From positions 1-37,552 of the forward strand of contig JAPSJT010000008.1 in NCBI GenBank assembly GCA_031178045.1: DNA of 37,552 nt, written 5' to 3'. The stretch comes from Agromyces sp. Lineage in GTDB: Bacteria; Actinomycetota; Actinomycetes; Actinomycetales; Microbacteriaceae. The number at the start of each line of letters is the position of its first letter. Position 1 is the stretch's first letter. The position numbers were made by a program, and so were the translations under genes. The notes under the pieces are model-generated. The model did no database searches. It was not told where the DNA came from and was given only the letters and a program-made list of their open reading frames with translations. This document shows, piece by piece, positions 8,828 to 20,982 of this stretch.

Positions 8828-11074
8828 ATGAACGCCCCTGAACCGGAACGCGACGACCTGTACGTCGATCACGTCTACGACATGATCGTCGTCTCGAACC
8901 GGCTCCCCGTCGACTACGAGGAGGGCCCCGGCGGAGAGACGCGCTGGAAGGGCTCTCCGGGCGGTCTCGTCACCGCCCTCGAGCCCGTCATGCGCGCCGC
9001 CGACGGCGCGTGGATCGGCTGGACTGGCGTCGCGGACCGCGAGTTCGACCCGTTCGAGCACGACGGGATCTCGATCATCCCGGTGCCGCTCTCGGCGCAA
9101 GAGCTCGAAGAGTACTACGAGGGCTTCTCGAACGACACGCTGTGGCCGCTCTACCACGACGTGATCGCGCCGCCGAGGTTCCACCGCGAGTGGTGGGAAG
9201 CGTACGTGCGGGTCAACCGCCGCTTCGCCGAGGCCGCCGCGCGCGCGGCATCCGACGGTGCGGTCGTCTGGGTGCAGGACTACCAGCTGCAGCTCGTGCC
9301 GCGGATGCTCCGCGAGGCGCGGCCCGACCTCGTGATCGGCTTCTTCAATCACATCCCGTTCCCGGCATACGGCATCTACTCGCAGCTGCCGTGGCGGCGC
9401 CAGGTCATCGACGGCCTCCTCGGCGCCGACGTCATCGGTTTCCAGCGCGCCGCCGACGCCGGCAACTTCTCGCGGGCGGTGCGACGGCTGTTCGGGTACT
9501 CCACGCGCGGCACGATCATCGACGTGCCCGACTCCGACGGCGAGACGCGTCGGGTGGTCGCGCGCCACTTCCCGATCTCGATCGACGCGGCCGGGTTCGA
9601 GGAGCTCGCGCGCCGGCCCGAGGTGCAGGAGCGCGCCCGCGAGATCCGCGAGAGCCTCGGCAACCCCGAGACGATCATGCTCGGCGTCGACCGGCTCGAC
9701 TACACGAAGGGCATCCGCCACCGGGTCAAGGCCTTCGGCGAGCTGCTGCGCGACGGCCGGCTCTCGGTGGAGGACGTCACGCTCGTGCAGGTCGCGAGTC
9801 CGTCGCGCGAGCGCGTCGAGACGTACCGGCAGCTGCGAGACGAGATCGAGCTGCAGGTCGGTCGCCTGAACGGCGACTACTCGACGCTCGGCCACCAGGC
9901 GATCGCGTACCTCCACCACGGCTACCCCCGTGAGGAGATGGTGGCGCTCTACCTCGCGGCCGACGTGATGCTCGTCACCGCGCTCCGCGACGGCATGAAC
10001 CTCGTCGCGAAGGAGTACGTGGCCTGCCGCTTCGACGATGACGGCGTGCTGCTGCTCAGCGAGTTCACCGGGGCGTCCGACGAGCTCCGCCAGGCGGTGC
10101 TCGTGAACCCGCACGACATCGAGGGCCTGAAGGACGCGATCGTCGAAGCGGTGCGGATGCCGCGTCGCGAACGCGCCCGCCGCATGCGCGCCCTGCGCCG
10201 GCGTGTGCTCGAGAACGACGTGGCCAAGTGGTCGGCGACGTTCCTCGAGACCCTCACCGGCACGGGGATCATCGCGCCGGGCGTCTCCGACCCGCTGCAG
10301 ACGGCGATCGCGCGCCTCGCGAGCAGCGAGCGCCTGCTCGTCGCGCTCGACTTCGACGGCACCCTCGCCCCGCTCGTCGACCGCCCCGAAGACGCGCGGG
10401 CGTCGCAGCGGGCGCGGGCCGCCATCGAACGGCTGGCCGCCTCCGACGACACGCGGGTCGCGATCGTCTCGGGGCGCGCGCTCGACAGCCTCGGTCAGGT
10501 TGCGAGCCCGCCGGCCGGCACGCTCCTCAGCGGCTCGCACGGCGTCGAACTGCAGCTCGAACCCGGCGCCGCGACGATCGACCTGCGCGACTCGGAGCTC
10601 GTGAAGCTCGAGCGCCTCTCGGAGATCGTCGAGGAGGTCGCCTCCGGCACCGACGGCGCGTGGATCGAGCGCAAGCCCGCCGGACTCGCCCTGCACACCC
10701 GGCGCCTGCCGTCGAAGACCGGCACGGCGCTGCAGCACAGCGCCCGAGACCGCGTGGCGGCCGAACTCCTCGGCATCACCGTGCGCACCGGCAAGGCCGT
10801 GCTCGAGTTCGCGGTGCGGTCGAGCGACAAGGGCGAGTCGCTCACGAGACTCCGCCAGCACGTCGGCGCGACGGCCGTCATCTACGTCGGCGACGACGTC
10901 ACCGACGAAGACGCCTTCGCGGCGCTCGACGACGACGACGTGGGCGTCAAGGTCGGCCAGGGCAAGTCCATCGCGACGCACCGCGTGCGCAGCACCGACG
11001 ACGTCGCCGAGCTGCTCGAGCGCCTCGCGGATGCGCGCGACGCCGCGCGCGAGGCCGCTTCCCGCTGGCCATAG
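8828..11074 (+). CDS. otsAB: Bifunctional trehalose-6-phosphate synthase / trehalose-6-phosphate phosphatase (OtsA-OtsB fusion)
   Basis: GT20 motifs ([81 protein letters not shown]) followed by HAD phosphatase motifs ([44 protein letters not shown]). Confidence 0.95.
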   Translation: MNAPEPERDDLYVDHVYDMIVVSNRLPVDYEEGPGGETRWKGSPGGLVTALEPVMRAADGAWIGWTGVADREFDPFEHDGISIIPVPLSAQELEEYYEGFSNDTLWPLYHDVIAPPRFHREWWEAYVRVNRRFAEAAARAASDGAVVWVQDYQLQLVPRMLREARPDLVIGFFNHIPFPAYGIYSQLPWRRQVIDGLLGADVIGFQRAADAGNFSRAVRRLFGYSTRGTIIDVPDSDGETRRVVARHFPISIDAAGFEELARRPEVQERAREIRESLGNPETIMLGVDRLDYTKGIRHRVKAFGELLRDGRLSVEDVTLVQVASPSRERVETYRQLRDEIELQVGRLNGDYSTLGHQAIAYLHHGYPREEMVALYLAADVMLVTALRDGMNLVAKEYVACRFDDDGVLLLSEFTGASDELRQAVLVNPHDIEGLKDAIVEAVRMPRRERARRMRALRRRVLENDVAKWSATFLETLTGTGIIAPGVSDPLQTAIARLASSERLLVALDFDGTLAPLVDRPEDARASQRARAAIERLAASDDTRVAIVSGRALDSLGQVASPPAGTLLSGSHGVELQLEPGAATIDLRDSELVKLERLSEIVEEVASGTDGAWIERKPAGLALHTRRLPSKTGTALQHSARDRVAAELLGITVRTGKAVLEFAVRSSDKGESLTRLRQHVGATAVIYVGDDVTDEDAFAALDDDDVGVKVGQGKSIATHRVRSTDDVAELLERLADARDAAREAASRWP

Positions 11075-11084
11075 ACTCGAATGC

Positions 11085-12779
11085 ATGTCGGAGATCGATC
11101 CCAAACCGCGTAGTCGTACCGTCACCGACGGCATCGAAGCCACCACGAGCCGGGGCATGCTCCGCGCCGTCGGCATGGGCGATGCCGACTGGGACAAGCC
11201 GCAGATCGGCATCGCGAGCTCGTGGAACGAGATCACGCCGTGCAACCTCTCGCTCGCCCGCCTCGCGCAGGCCGCGAAGGAGGGCGTGCACGGCGGTGGC
11301 GGCTACCCGCTGCAGTTCGGCACCGTCTCGGTCTCCGACGGCATCTCGATGGGGCACGAGGGCATGCACTTCTCGCTCGTCTCGCGTGAGGTCATCGCCG
11401 ACTCGGTCGAGGTCGTCATGCAGGCCGAGCGCCTCGACGGCTCCGTGCTCCTCGCCGGCTGCGACAAGTCGATCCCCGGCATGCTCATGGCCGCCGCTCG
11501 GCTCGACCTCGCCTCCGTCTTCCTCTACGCCGGCTCGATCGCGCCCGGCTGGGTGCGCCTCTCCGACGGCACCGAGAAGGACATCACGATCATCGACTCC
11601 TTCGAGGCGGTCGGCGCTGTCAAGGCGGGCACCATGAGCGAAGAGGACGCGAAGCGCATCGAATGCGCGTTCGCGCCCGGCGAGGGTGCGTGCGGCGGCA
11701 TGTACACCGCCAACACGATGGCCTCGGTCGCGGAGGCGCTCGGGCTCTCGCTGCCGGGCTCGGCGTCACCGGCATCCGCCGACCGCCGTCGCGACTACTA
11801 CGCCCACCGCTCGGGTGAGGCGGTCGTGAACCTCCTGAAGCACGGCATCACCGCCCGGCAGATCCTGACGAAGAAGGCGTTCGAGAACGCCATCGCGGTC
11901 GGCATGGCGCTCGGCGGCTCGACGAACATCGTGCTGCATCTCCTCGCGATCGCCCGCGAGGCCGATGTCGAGCTCACCCTCGACGACTTCAACCGCATCG
12001 GCTCGAAGGTGCCGCACATCGGCGACCTGAAGCCCTTCGGCAAGTACGTCATGAACGACGTCGACCGTCGCGGCGGCCTTCCCGTGCTCATGAAGGCCCT
12101 CCTCGACGCGGGGCTCATGCACGGCGACGCGCTCACCGTCACCGGCAAGACCCTCGCCGAGAACCTCGCCGAGATGGACATCGCCCCGCTCGACGGCGAG
12201 GTGCTGCGCAGCCTCGACAATCCGATCCACGAGACGGGCGGGCTCACGATCCTGCACGGCTCGCTCGCGCCAGAGGGCGCCGTCGTGAAGACCGCCGGCT
12301 TCGACGCCGCGACGTTCGAGGGGCCCGCTCGGGTGTTCGAGCGGGAGCGCGCCGCGATGGATGCGCTCACGGCCGGCGAGATCAACCACGGCGACGTCGT
12401 GGTCATCCGCTATGAGGGCCCCAAGGGCGGGCCCGGCATGCGAGAGATGCTCGCGATCACCGCCGCCATCAAGGGCGCTGGGCTCGGAAAAGATGTACTA
12501 CTCTTGACGGACGGTCGATTCTCAGGCGGCACAACCGGCCTGTGCATCGGTCATATAGCACCCGAAGCGGTGGACGCTGGTCCCATCGCCTTCGTGCGCG
12601 ATGGTGATCTGATACGGGTCGATATCGCAGCTCGTTCCATCGACCTACTGGTCGACGATGCCGAGCTGGCTGCCCGCCGTGAAGGCTGGGCTCCGCTTCC
12701 CCCGCGCTATACCCGTGGCGTCCTCGCGAAGTACTCGAAGCTCGTGCGTTCCGCCGCCGAAGGCGCCACGACGGGCTGA
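11085..12779 (+). CDS. ilvD: Dihydroxy-acid dehydratase
   Basis: [54 protein letters not shown]...[20 protein letters not shown]...[14 protein letters not shown]...[23 protein letters not shown]. Start at 11085, not ORF-track 11031. Confidence 0.97.
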   Translation: MSEIDPKPRSRTVTDGIEATTSRGMLRAVGMGDADWDKPQIGIASSWNEITPCNLSLARLAQAAKEGVHGGGGYPLQFGTVSVSDGISMGHEGMHFSLVSREVIADSVEVVMQAERLDGSVLLAGCDKSIPGMLMAAARLDLASVFLYAGSIAPGWVRLSDGTEKDITIIDSFEAVGAVKAGTMSEEDAKRIECAFAPGEGACGGMYTANTMASVAEALGLSLPGSASPASADRRRDYYAHRSGEAVVNLLKHGITARQILTKKAFENAIAVGMALGGSTNIVLHLLAIAREADVELTLDDFNRIGSKVPHIGDLKPFGKYVMNDVDRRGGLPVLMKALLDAGLMHGDALTVTGKTLAENLAEMDIAPLDGEVLRSLDNPIHETGGLTILHGSLAPEGAVVKTAGFDAATFEGPARVFERERAAMDALTAGEINHGDVVVIRYEGPKGGPGMREMLAITAAIKGAGLGKDVLLLTDGRFSGGTTGLCIGHIAPEAVDAGPIAFVRDGDLIRVDIAARSIDLLVDDAELAARREGWAPLPPRYTRGVLAKYSKLVRSAAEGATTG

Positions 12780-12823
12780 GCGTTGCGCTCTTCCACACAC
12801 CGTCTGCACAGAACAGGAACCGA

Positions 12824-16238
<3,415 letters not shown>

Positions 16239-16271
16239 CGCGAGCGCTCGATCGCGCGACGTTCCACCCGC

Positions 16272-16303
16272 ACGGCGGGGGCGGCTCCGGCCGGCCCCGC
16301 CGT
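16272..16303. terminator. Hairpin between convergent ilvC and MerB-like gene
   Basis: ACGGCGGGG ... CCCCGCCGT perfect 9-bp stem, 14-nt spacer, in the convergent intergenic gap. Confidence 0.6.
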
Positions 16304-16310
16304 CGGCGTG

Positions 16311-16982
16311 TCAGGGCGCGTTGCCCCAGAACGGGCCGATGAGTCCCACGCCCGCGAAGTACTCCGCCGCCTCCTTCGGCTCCCGGCGCCGGTAGGGAGT
16401 GCCGAGCCGACCGGCGTACCAGTTCGCGGCGAGTCGCCAGAGGGTCGCCAGGTCGAACACCGCCCCGCGCTCGTTTCCGGATTCGGCGAGCCATGCGTCG
16501 AGGCACGCCGCATCGCAGAAGATGCGCTGGTGCTCGCACGTGTGCACGACGTCGTCCCAGACGTGCGCCATCGGCGTGAGGAAGTGGACCAGCTGGGTGC
16601 CCTCGGGTGGCCCTTCACGCGTCACCGTCCAGGCGTGCGCCGTGCCGCAGGCCGGGCACGTCGTCGCGACGAGTGCCGATGGCTCCTCGTCGACGAGGTT
16701 CGGAATCGCGAAGGCGTCCCAGGCGCAGCCGCCCCACCAGAGCGTGTGCTCGCCCATGACCGAGAACGCGAAGCTGCGCGTCGCGAACGGATGCGCGAGC
16801 ACGACCTCGTGATCCGCGTCGAACACGAGGTGGCGAGCGGCGGCCAGCTCGTCCATCGCGGAGCCGACCTCGTCGGCCGTCAGCCCCGTCTGCTGCGCCA
16901 GTTCGGGGCCCGAGGGCAGCCGTCCGGTCGCGGCGAGTGCGGTGTAGATCGCGAGGCGAACGGCCTCGTTCCGGTCGGTCAT
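16311..16982 (-). CDS. Alkylmercury lyase (MerB)-like family protein
   Basis: N-terminal HTH-like segment (LPSGPELAQQTGLTADEVGSAMDELAAARHLV) then HTLWWGGCAWDAFAIPNLV...ATTCPACGTAHAWTVT...HVWDDVVHTCEHQRIFCDAACLDAWLA; overall resembles organomercurial lyase family with candidate catalytic cysteines. Confidence 0.65.
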   Translation of the reverse strand: MTDRNEAVRLAIYTALAATGRLPSGPELAQQTGLTADEVGSAMDELAAARHLVFDADHEVVLAHPFATRSFAFSVMGEHTLWWGGCAWDAFAIPNLVDEEPSALVATTCPACGTAHAWTVTREGPPEGTQLVHFLTPMAHVWDDVVHTCEHQRIFCDAACLDAWLAESGNERGAVFDLATLWRLAANWYAGRLGTPYRRREPKEAAEYFAGVGLIGPFWGNAP

Positions 16983-17049
16983 GCTTCGAGTGTGCTCTCG
17001 ATCGGCCGGAAGCGACAGTGGTTCATCCGTGGCTCGATAGGGTGACGGA

Positions 17050-17793
17050 GTGTCAGGTGCCCTTCCGGTCGAGATCGCCGTTCAGGATGTCGCCGGCGCC
17101 CGCATCGCGCTCGCAGCGGGCGCGGCCCGCGTGGAGCTCTGCCAGGCGCTCGGGCTCGGCGGGCTCACGCCCTCGGCCGGACTGATCGAGGCGACGGTCG
17201 AGGCCGCCGCCGCGGCATCCGTCACCGGGTTCGTGCACGTGCTCGTGCGGCCTCGCGGGGGCGGTTTCGTCTACGGCGACGACGAGGTCGGGTGCATCGT
17301 GCGCGACATCCGTCTCGCTCGCGACCTCGGCGTCGACGGCGTCGTGGTCGGTGCCCTGACGGATGCCGGTACGCTCCGACTCGACGCGATCGCCGCGTTC
17401 GTCGCCGCGGCTGAGGGGATCGACGTGACGGTGCACCGGGCCGTCGACGCCGCCGCCGATCCGCTCGAGGCCGTCGCCGCGCTCGTCGGCACGGGCGTGC
17501 GGCGCGTGCTCACCTCGGGCGGCGCACCCGACTGCCGTGCGGGCCGCGACACGATCATCCGCATGGTGTCGGAGACGGCCGGCGCCCTCGAGGTGATGGC
17601 CGGGGGCGGGGTCGGCATCGACGACATCGCCGAGCTGGCCGCCTGCGGGGTCGACGCCGTGCACCTCTCGGCGCGTCGACGCGTGCTGTCCGGCGGGCCG
17701 AGCGGGCCCGGCGGAGGGGAGATCGGCTACGAGGCGACGGATGCCGCGATCGTCCGCGCCGCCGTCGACGCGGCCCGGATGCCGCGACGATGA
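17050..17793 (+). CDS. cutC: Copper homeostasis protein CutC-like TIM barrel
   Basis: VEIAVQDVAGARIALAAGAARVELCQALGLGGLTPSAGLIEATVEA...VHVLVRPRGGGFVYGDDEV...DGVVVGALTDAGTLR...VTVHRAVDAAADPLEAV...RVLTSGG. Confidence 0.9.
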   Translation: MSGALPVEIAVQDVAGARIALAAGAARVELCQALGLGGLTPSAGLIEATVEAAAAASVTGFVHVLVRPRGGGFVYGDDEVGCIVRDIRLARDLGVDGVVVGALTDAGTLRLDAIAAFVAAAEGIDVTVHRAVDAAADPLEAVAALVGTGVRRVLTSGGAPDCRAGRDTIIRMVSETAGALEVMAGGGVGIDDIAELAACGVDAVHLSARRRVLSGGPSGPGGGEIGYEATDAAIVRAAVDAARMPRR

Positions 17794-17831
17794 AGCCGAG
17801 CCGCGCCCGCCCCGTCGATAGGGTGGTGGGC

Positions 17832-18275
17832 ATGAGCCGCGACTCCGACGACGACGCGCTGCGCTGGGAGGGCGACGACGATCCGACGCTCGCGCCCGGC
17901 TGGAAGACGGTCGGCAACCCGGCCCCCGTTACCGACCCCGGCAGGGCGGCAGCCAACGAGGACATCGGCGAGCGCGAAGCGGATGCCGCGCAGACGGGCT
18001 CCGTCGAGCTCGTGGTGCTCGGCGTCCTGGGCGGCGTCTACCTGCTCTACGCGGTGGGATGGCTCATCGTCGCGGTCGGCACGCCGCCGCCGGGCGTCAG
18101 CATCGTCGGCGACGCGCTGTACGCGCTCGGGCTCTGGCTCGCCGTGCTCGCACCCGCCCTCTGGTACGGACTCGTGCTGCTCGCGGCCAAGCGCCCTCGG
18201 CCGAGGCTCGCGTGGCTCGTGCTCGGTGCGATCGTGCTCGTGCCGCTTCCCTTCGTGCTCGGGGTGACCGCATGA
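17832..18275 (+). CDS. Membrane protein, hypothetical
   Basis: MSRDSDDDALRWEGDDDPTLAPGWKTVGNPAPVTDPG... with 3 TM-like segments. ORF track starts at 17790; start at 17832 preferred because TAGGGT lies 7 nt upstream. Confidence 0.7.
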   Translation: MSRDSDDDALRWEGDDDPTLAPGWKTVGNPAPVTDPGRAAANEDIGEREADAAQTGSVELVVLGVLGGVYLLYAVGWLIVAVGTPPPGVSIVGDALYALGLWLAVLAPALWYGLVLLAAKRPRPRLAWLVLGAIVLVPLPFVLGVTA

Positions 18276-18619
18276 GCGCCGACGTGGGCACTTCCGACGC
18301 CGTCGCGAGCCGACCGCCGTGGCCTCGGATCGCCCTCGCAGTGGTGTTCGGGCTGTTCTACGCGTACGACGTCTGGGAGGTCGTCGCCTCCGCGGTGCAG
18401 ATCCTCGGGCTGGGACTCGGATTCAGCGCGATCGGCTGGATCCTCATGGTCGCCGCGCTGCTCGCTCCGTTCGCCTGCTTCGCTGCGGCGTTCCTCATCG
18501 GCCGTCGCCGCGGGCTGCTCGTCGCCGTGCTCGCCTACGTGACCGGACTGGCCACCTCGGCCGTGCTGTTCCTCTCCGTGACAGTGCTGCTCGGGGCGAC
18601 GTCGGCCGTCGTCGTGTGA
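18272..18619 (+). CDS. Membrane protein, hypothetical
   Basis: ATGA overlap with preceding gene; MSADVGTSDAVASRPPWPRIALAVVFGLFYAYDVWEVVASAVQILGLGLGFSAIGWILMVAALLAPF... 3-4 TM segments. Confidence 0.7.
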   Translation: MSADVGTSDAVASRPPWPRIALAVVFGLFYAYDVWEVVASAVQILGLGLGFSAIGWILMVAALLAPFACFAAAFLIGRRRGLLVAVLAYVTGLATSAVLFLSVTVLLGATSAVVV

Positions 18620-18753
18620 CCGGCGGCAGCGTCACACAACGGAGACGGCATACGGCCTCCAGTAGAGTGAGCGGGTAGCGCCCCCACGGCGTGTGGCGCA
18701 TCCATCCGCACATCAGAGCGCCGTGCGCGCGCCTCGCCCCGAAGGAATCGTTC

Positions 18754-20343
18754 GTGTCAAAGCCGGTCGTGCTGATCGCCGAAGAACTCTCGCCCGCCAC
18801 CGTCGATGCCCTGGGGCCGGATTTCGAGATCCGCAACGTCGACGGCACCGACCGGCCGGCGCTGCTCGCGGCGCTCGCCGACGCGAACGCGATCCTCGTG
18901 CGCTCCGCGACGAAGGTCGACGCCGAGGCCATCGCGGCAGCTCCGAAACTTCAGGTCATCGCCCGTGCGGGCGTCGGCCTCGACAACGTCGACATCAAGG
19001 CGGCGACGACGGCCGGGGTCATGGTCGTGAACGCGCCGACGTCGAACATCATCTCGGCGGCCGAGCTCACGGTCGGCCACATCCTGAGCCTCGCCCGCCA
19101 CATCCCTGCGGCGCACTCGGCGCTCGCGCAGGGGGAGTGGAAGCGCTCGGCGTACACGGGTGTCGAGCTGTACGAGAAGACGATCGGCATCATCGGCCTC
19201 GGCCGGATCGGCGCGCTCATCGCGGCGCGCCTGCAGGCCTTCGGCACCGAGGTCATCGCGTACGATCCGTACATCACCGCCGCCAGGGCGCAGCAGCTCG
19301 GCGTGCAGACGGTGAGCCTCGACGAGCTGCTCTCGCGCAGCGACTTCATCACGATCCACATGCCGAAGACGCCGGAGACGACCGGCATGATCTCGACCGA
19401 GCAGCTCGCGAAGATGAAGCCGACGGCGTACGTCGTGAACGTCGCGCGCGGCGGCCTCATCGATGAGGACGCGCTCTACGAGGCGCTCGCGTCGCGGCAG
19501 ATCGCGGGTGCCGGTCTCGACGTGTTCGTCTCGGAACCGCCGCGCGAGTCGCCGCTCCTCTCGCTGCCGAACGTCATCGTCACCCCGCACCTCGGCGCGT
19601 CGACCGACGAGGCGCAGGAGAAGGCCGGCGTCTCGGTCGCGAAGTCGGTGCGCCTCGCCCTCGCCGGAGAACTCGTGCCCGACGCGGTCAACGTCGCGGG
19701 CGGCATCATCGACCCGTACGTGCGCCCGGGCATCCCGCTCGTCGAGAAGCTCGGGCAGCTGTTCGCCGGGCTCGCGGATGCCGCGATCACGAGCCTCGAC
19801 GTCGAGGTGCACGGCGAGCTCGTCGACTACGACGTGAGCGTGTTGAAGCTCGCCGCGCTGAAGGGCGTGTTCACGAACGTGGTGAGCGAGACCGTGTCGT
19901 ACGTCAACGCACCGCTCCTCGCCGAGCAGCGCGGCATCGACGTGCGGCTGATCACCGACGGCATCTCGCCCGAGTACCGCAACGTCATCACGCTGAGCGG
20001 TGCACTCGCCGACGGCCGTCAGCTCTCGGTGTCGGGCACGCTCACCGGGACGAAGCAGATCGAGAAGCTCGTGGGCGTCAACGGCTACGAGATCGAGGTG
20101 CCGATCGCCACGATCCACCTCGTGATGGAGTACACCGATCGCCCGGGCATCGTCGCCATCTACGGTCGCGAGTTCGGCGACGCCGGCATCAACATCGCCG
20201 GCATGCAGATCGCGCGCCGCGAGGCGGGCGGCCAGGCGCTGAGTGTGCTCACGGTCGACTCGCCCGTTCCCGCGGAGGTGCTCGAGCGGGTGCGCGAAGC
20301 GATCGACGCCGACGTGCTCGTCGAGATCGACATCACGGAGTAG
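18754..20343 (+). CDS. serA: D-3-phosphoglycerate dehydrogenase
   Basis: VSKPVVLIAEELSPATVDALGPDFEIRNVDG...RAGVGLDNVDIKAAT...TIGIIGLGRIGALIAARLQAFG...NVARGGLIDEDAL...VTPHLGASTDEAQEKAG, C-terminal ACT domain (HLVMEYTDRPGIVAIYGREFGDAGINIAGMQIAR). Confidence 0.96.
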   Translation: MSKPVVLIAEELSPATVDALGPDFEIRNVDGTDRPALLAALADANAILVRSATKVDAEAIAAAPKLQVIARAGVGLDNVDIKAATTAGVMVVNAPTSNIISAAELTVGHILSLARHIPAAHSALAQGEWKRSAYTGVELYEKTIGIIGLGRIGALIAARLQAFGTEVIAYDPYITAARAQQLGVQTVSLDELLSRSDFITIHMPKTPETTGMISTEQLAKMKPTAYVVNVARGGLIDEDALYEALASRQIAGAGLDVFVSEPPRESPLLSLPNVIVTPHLGASTDEAQEKAGVSVAKSVRLALAGELVPDAVNVAGGIIDPYVRPGIPLVEKLGQLFAGLADAAITSLDVEVHGELVDYDVSVLKLAALKGVFTNVVSETVSYVNAPLLAEQRGIDVRLITDGISPEYRNVITLSGALADGRQLSVSGTLTGTKQIEKLVGVNGYEIEVPIATIHLVMEYTDRPGIVAIYGREFGDAGINIAGMQIARREAGGQALSVLTVDSPVPAEVLERVREAIDADVLVEIDITE

Positions 20344-20902
20344 GCGAGGGCGGCTCCGCCGCGAGCCGCTCCAGCAGGGCGACGAGCGCGTCCATGTCGG
20401 CGCCGCGCGGCGCATCGACGCCGAGCTCGTCGTCGTCGCCGTGCAGCGCCGAGTCGTAGTAGAGGCCGTCGCCGATGAGCGTGATCGCCAGCGCGACGGT
20501 GGGATCGGCGACGTGCTGACGTACCGCGTCGAACCAACGCTGGCGCACCGACCGGATCATGCGCACGGCCGACGGATGCCCCGCCTGCGCGAGTCGAGCG
20601 GCCGCGACGCCCGCGCGTTCGAATGCGGTGTCGTTCGCGACCGATGAGCGTACGAAGTAGGCGACGGCTCCCTCGGATGCCTCGGCCATGACGGCGAGGT
20701 CGTCGTCGACGAGTGTGGAGAAGCGGGTGAGCAGTCCCTCGATGAGCGACTCGCGGTTCGCGAAGTGGTAGAGGAGGCCGCCCTTGGAGACCCCAGCAGC
20801 TCGCGCGGTCGCATCGAGGGTGGCCGCGCGTTCGCCGTCTTCCGTGAGGAGTCGCTCGAAGGCGTCGAGCACGGCGTCACGGGCCGCGGGTGGTCGGCTC
20901 AT
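20333..20902 (-). CDS. TetR/AcrR-family transcriptional regulator
   Basis: RDAVLDAFERLLTEDGERAATLDATARAAGVSKGGLLYHFANRESLIEGLLTRF; divergent from MFS gene; 3' end overlaps serA by 11 bp. Confidence 0.9.
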   Translation of the reverse strand: MSRPPAARDAVLDAFERLLTEDGERAATLDATARAAGVSKGGLLYHFANRESLIEGLLTRFSTLVDDDLAVMAEASEGAVAYFVRSSVANDTAFERAGVAAARLAQAGHPSAVRMIRSVRQRWFDAVRQHVADPTVALAITLIGDGLYYDSALHGDDDELGVDAPRGADMDALVALLERLAAEPPSPTP

Positions 20903-20942
20903 GCTGTCGATCGTATCGGGGAGGGCTGCGACACCCTCTGAT

Positions 20943-20966
20943 ACTATACCGACCAGACGGTACAGT
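20943..20966. promoter_or_regulatory. Putative TetR operator between tetR and MFS gene
   Basis: ACTATACCG-ACCAGA-CGGTACAGT: interrupted dyad (ACT.TACCG / CGGTA.AGT) in the 80-bp divergent gap. Confidence 0.7.
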
Positions 20967-20982
20967 TATGGAGCGACACGAA

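Noticed and set aside
12780-12823. Leader-peptide attenuator or T-box before ilvB
   Set aside because: Only a 44-bp gap; no hairpin pair, Ile/Val/Leu-rich leader ORF or T-box motif seen.
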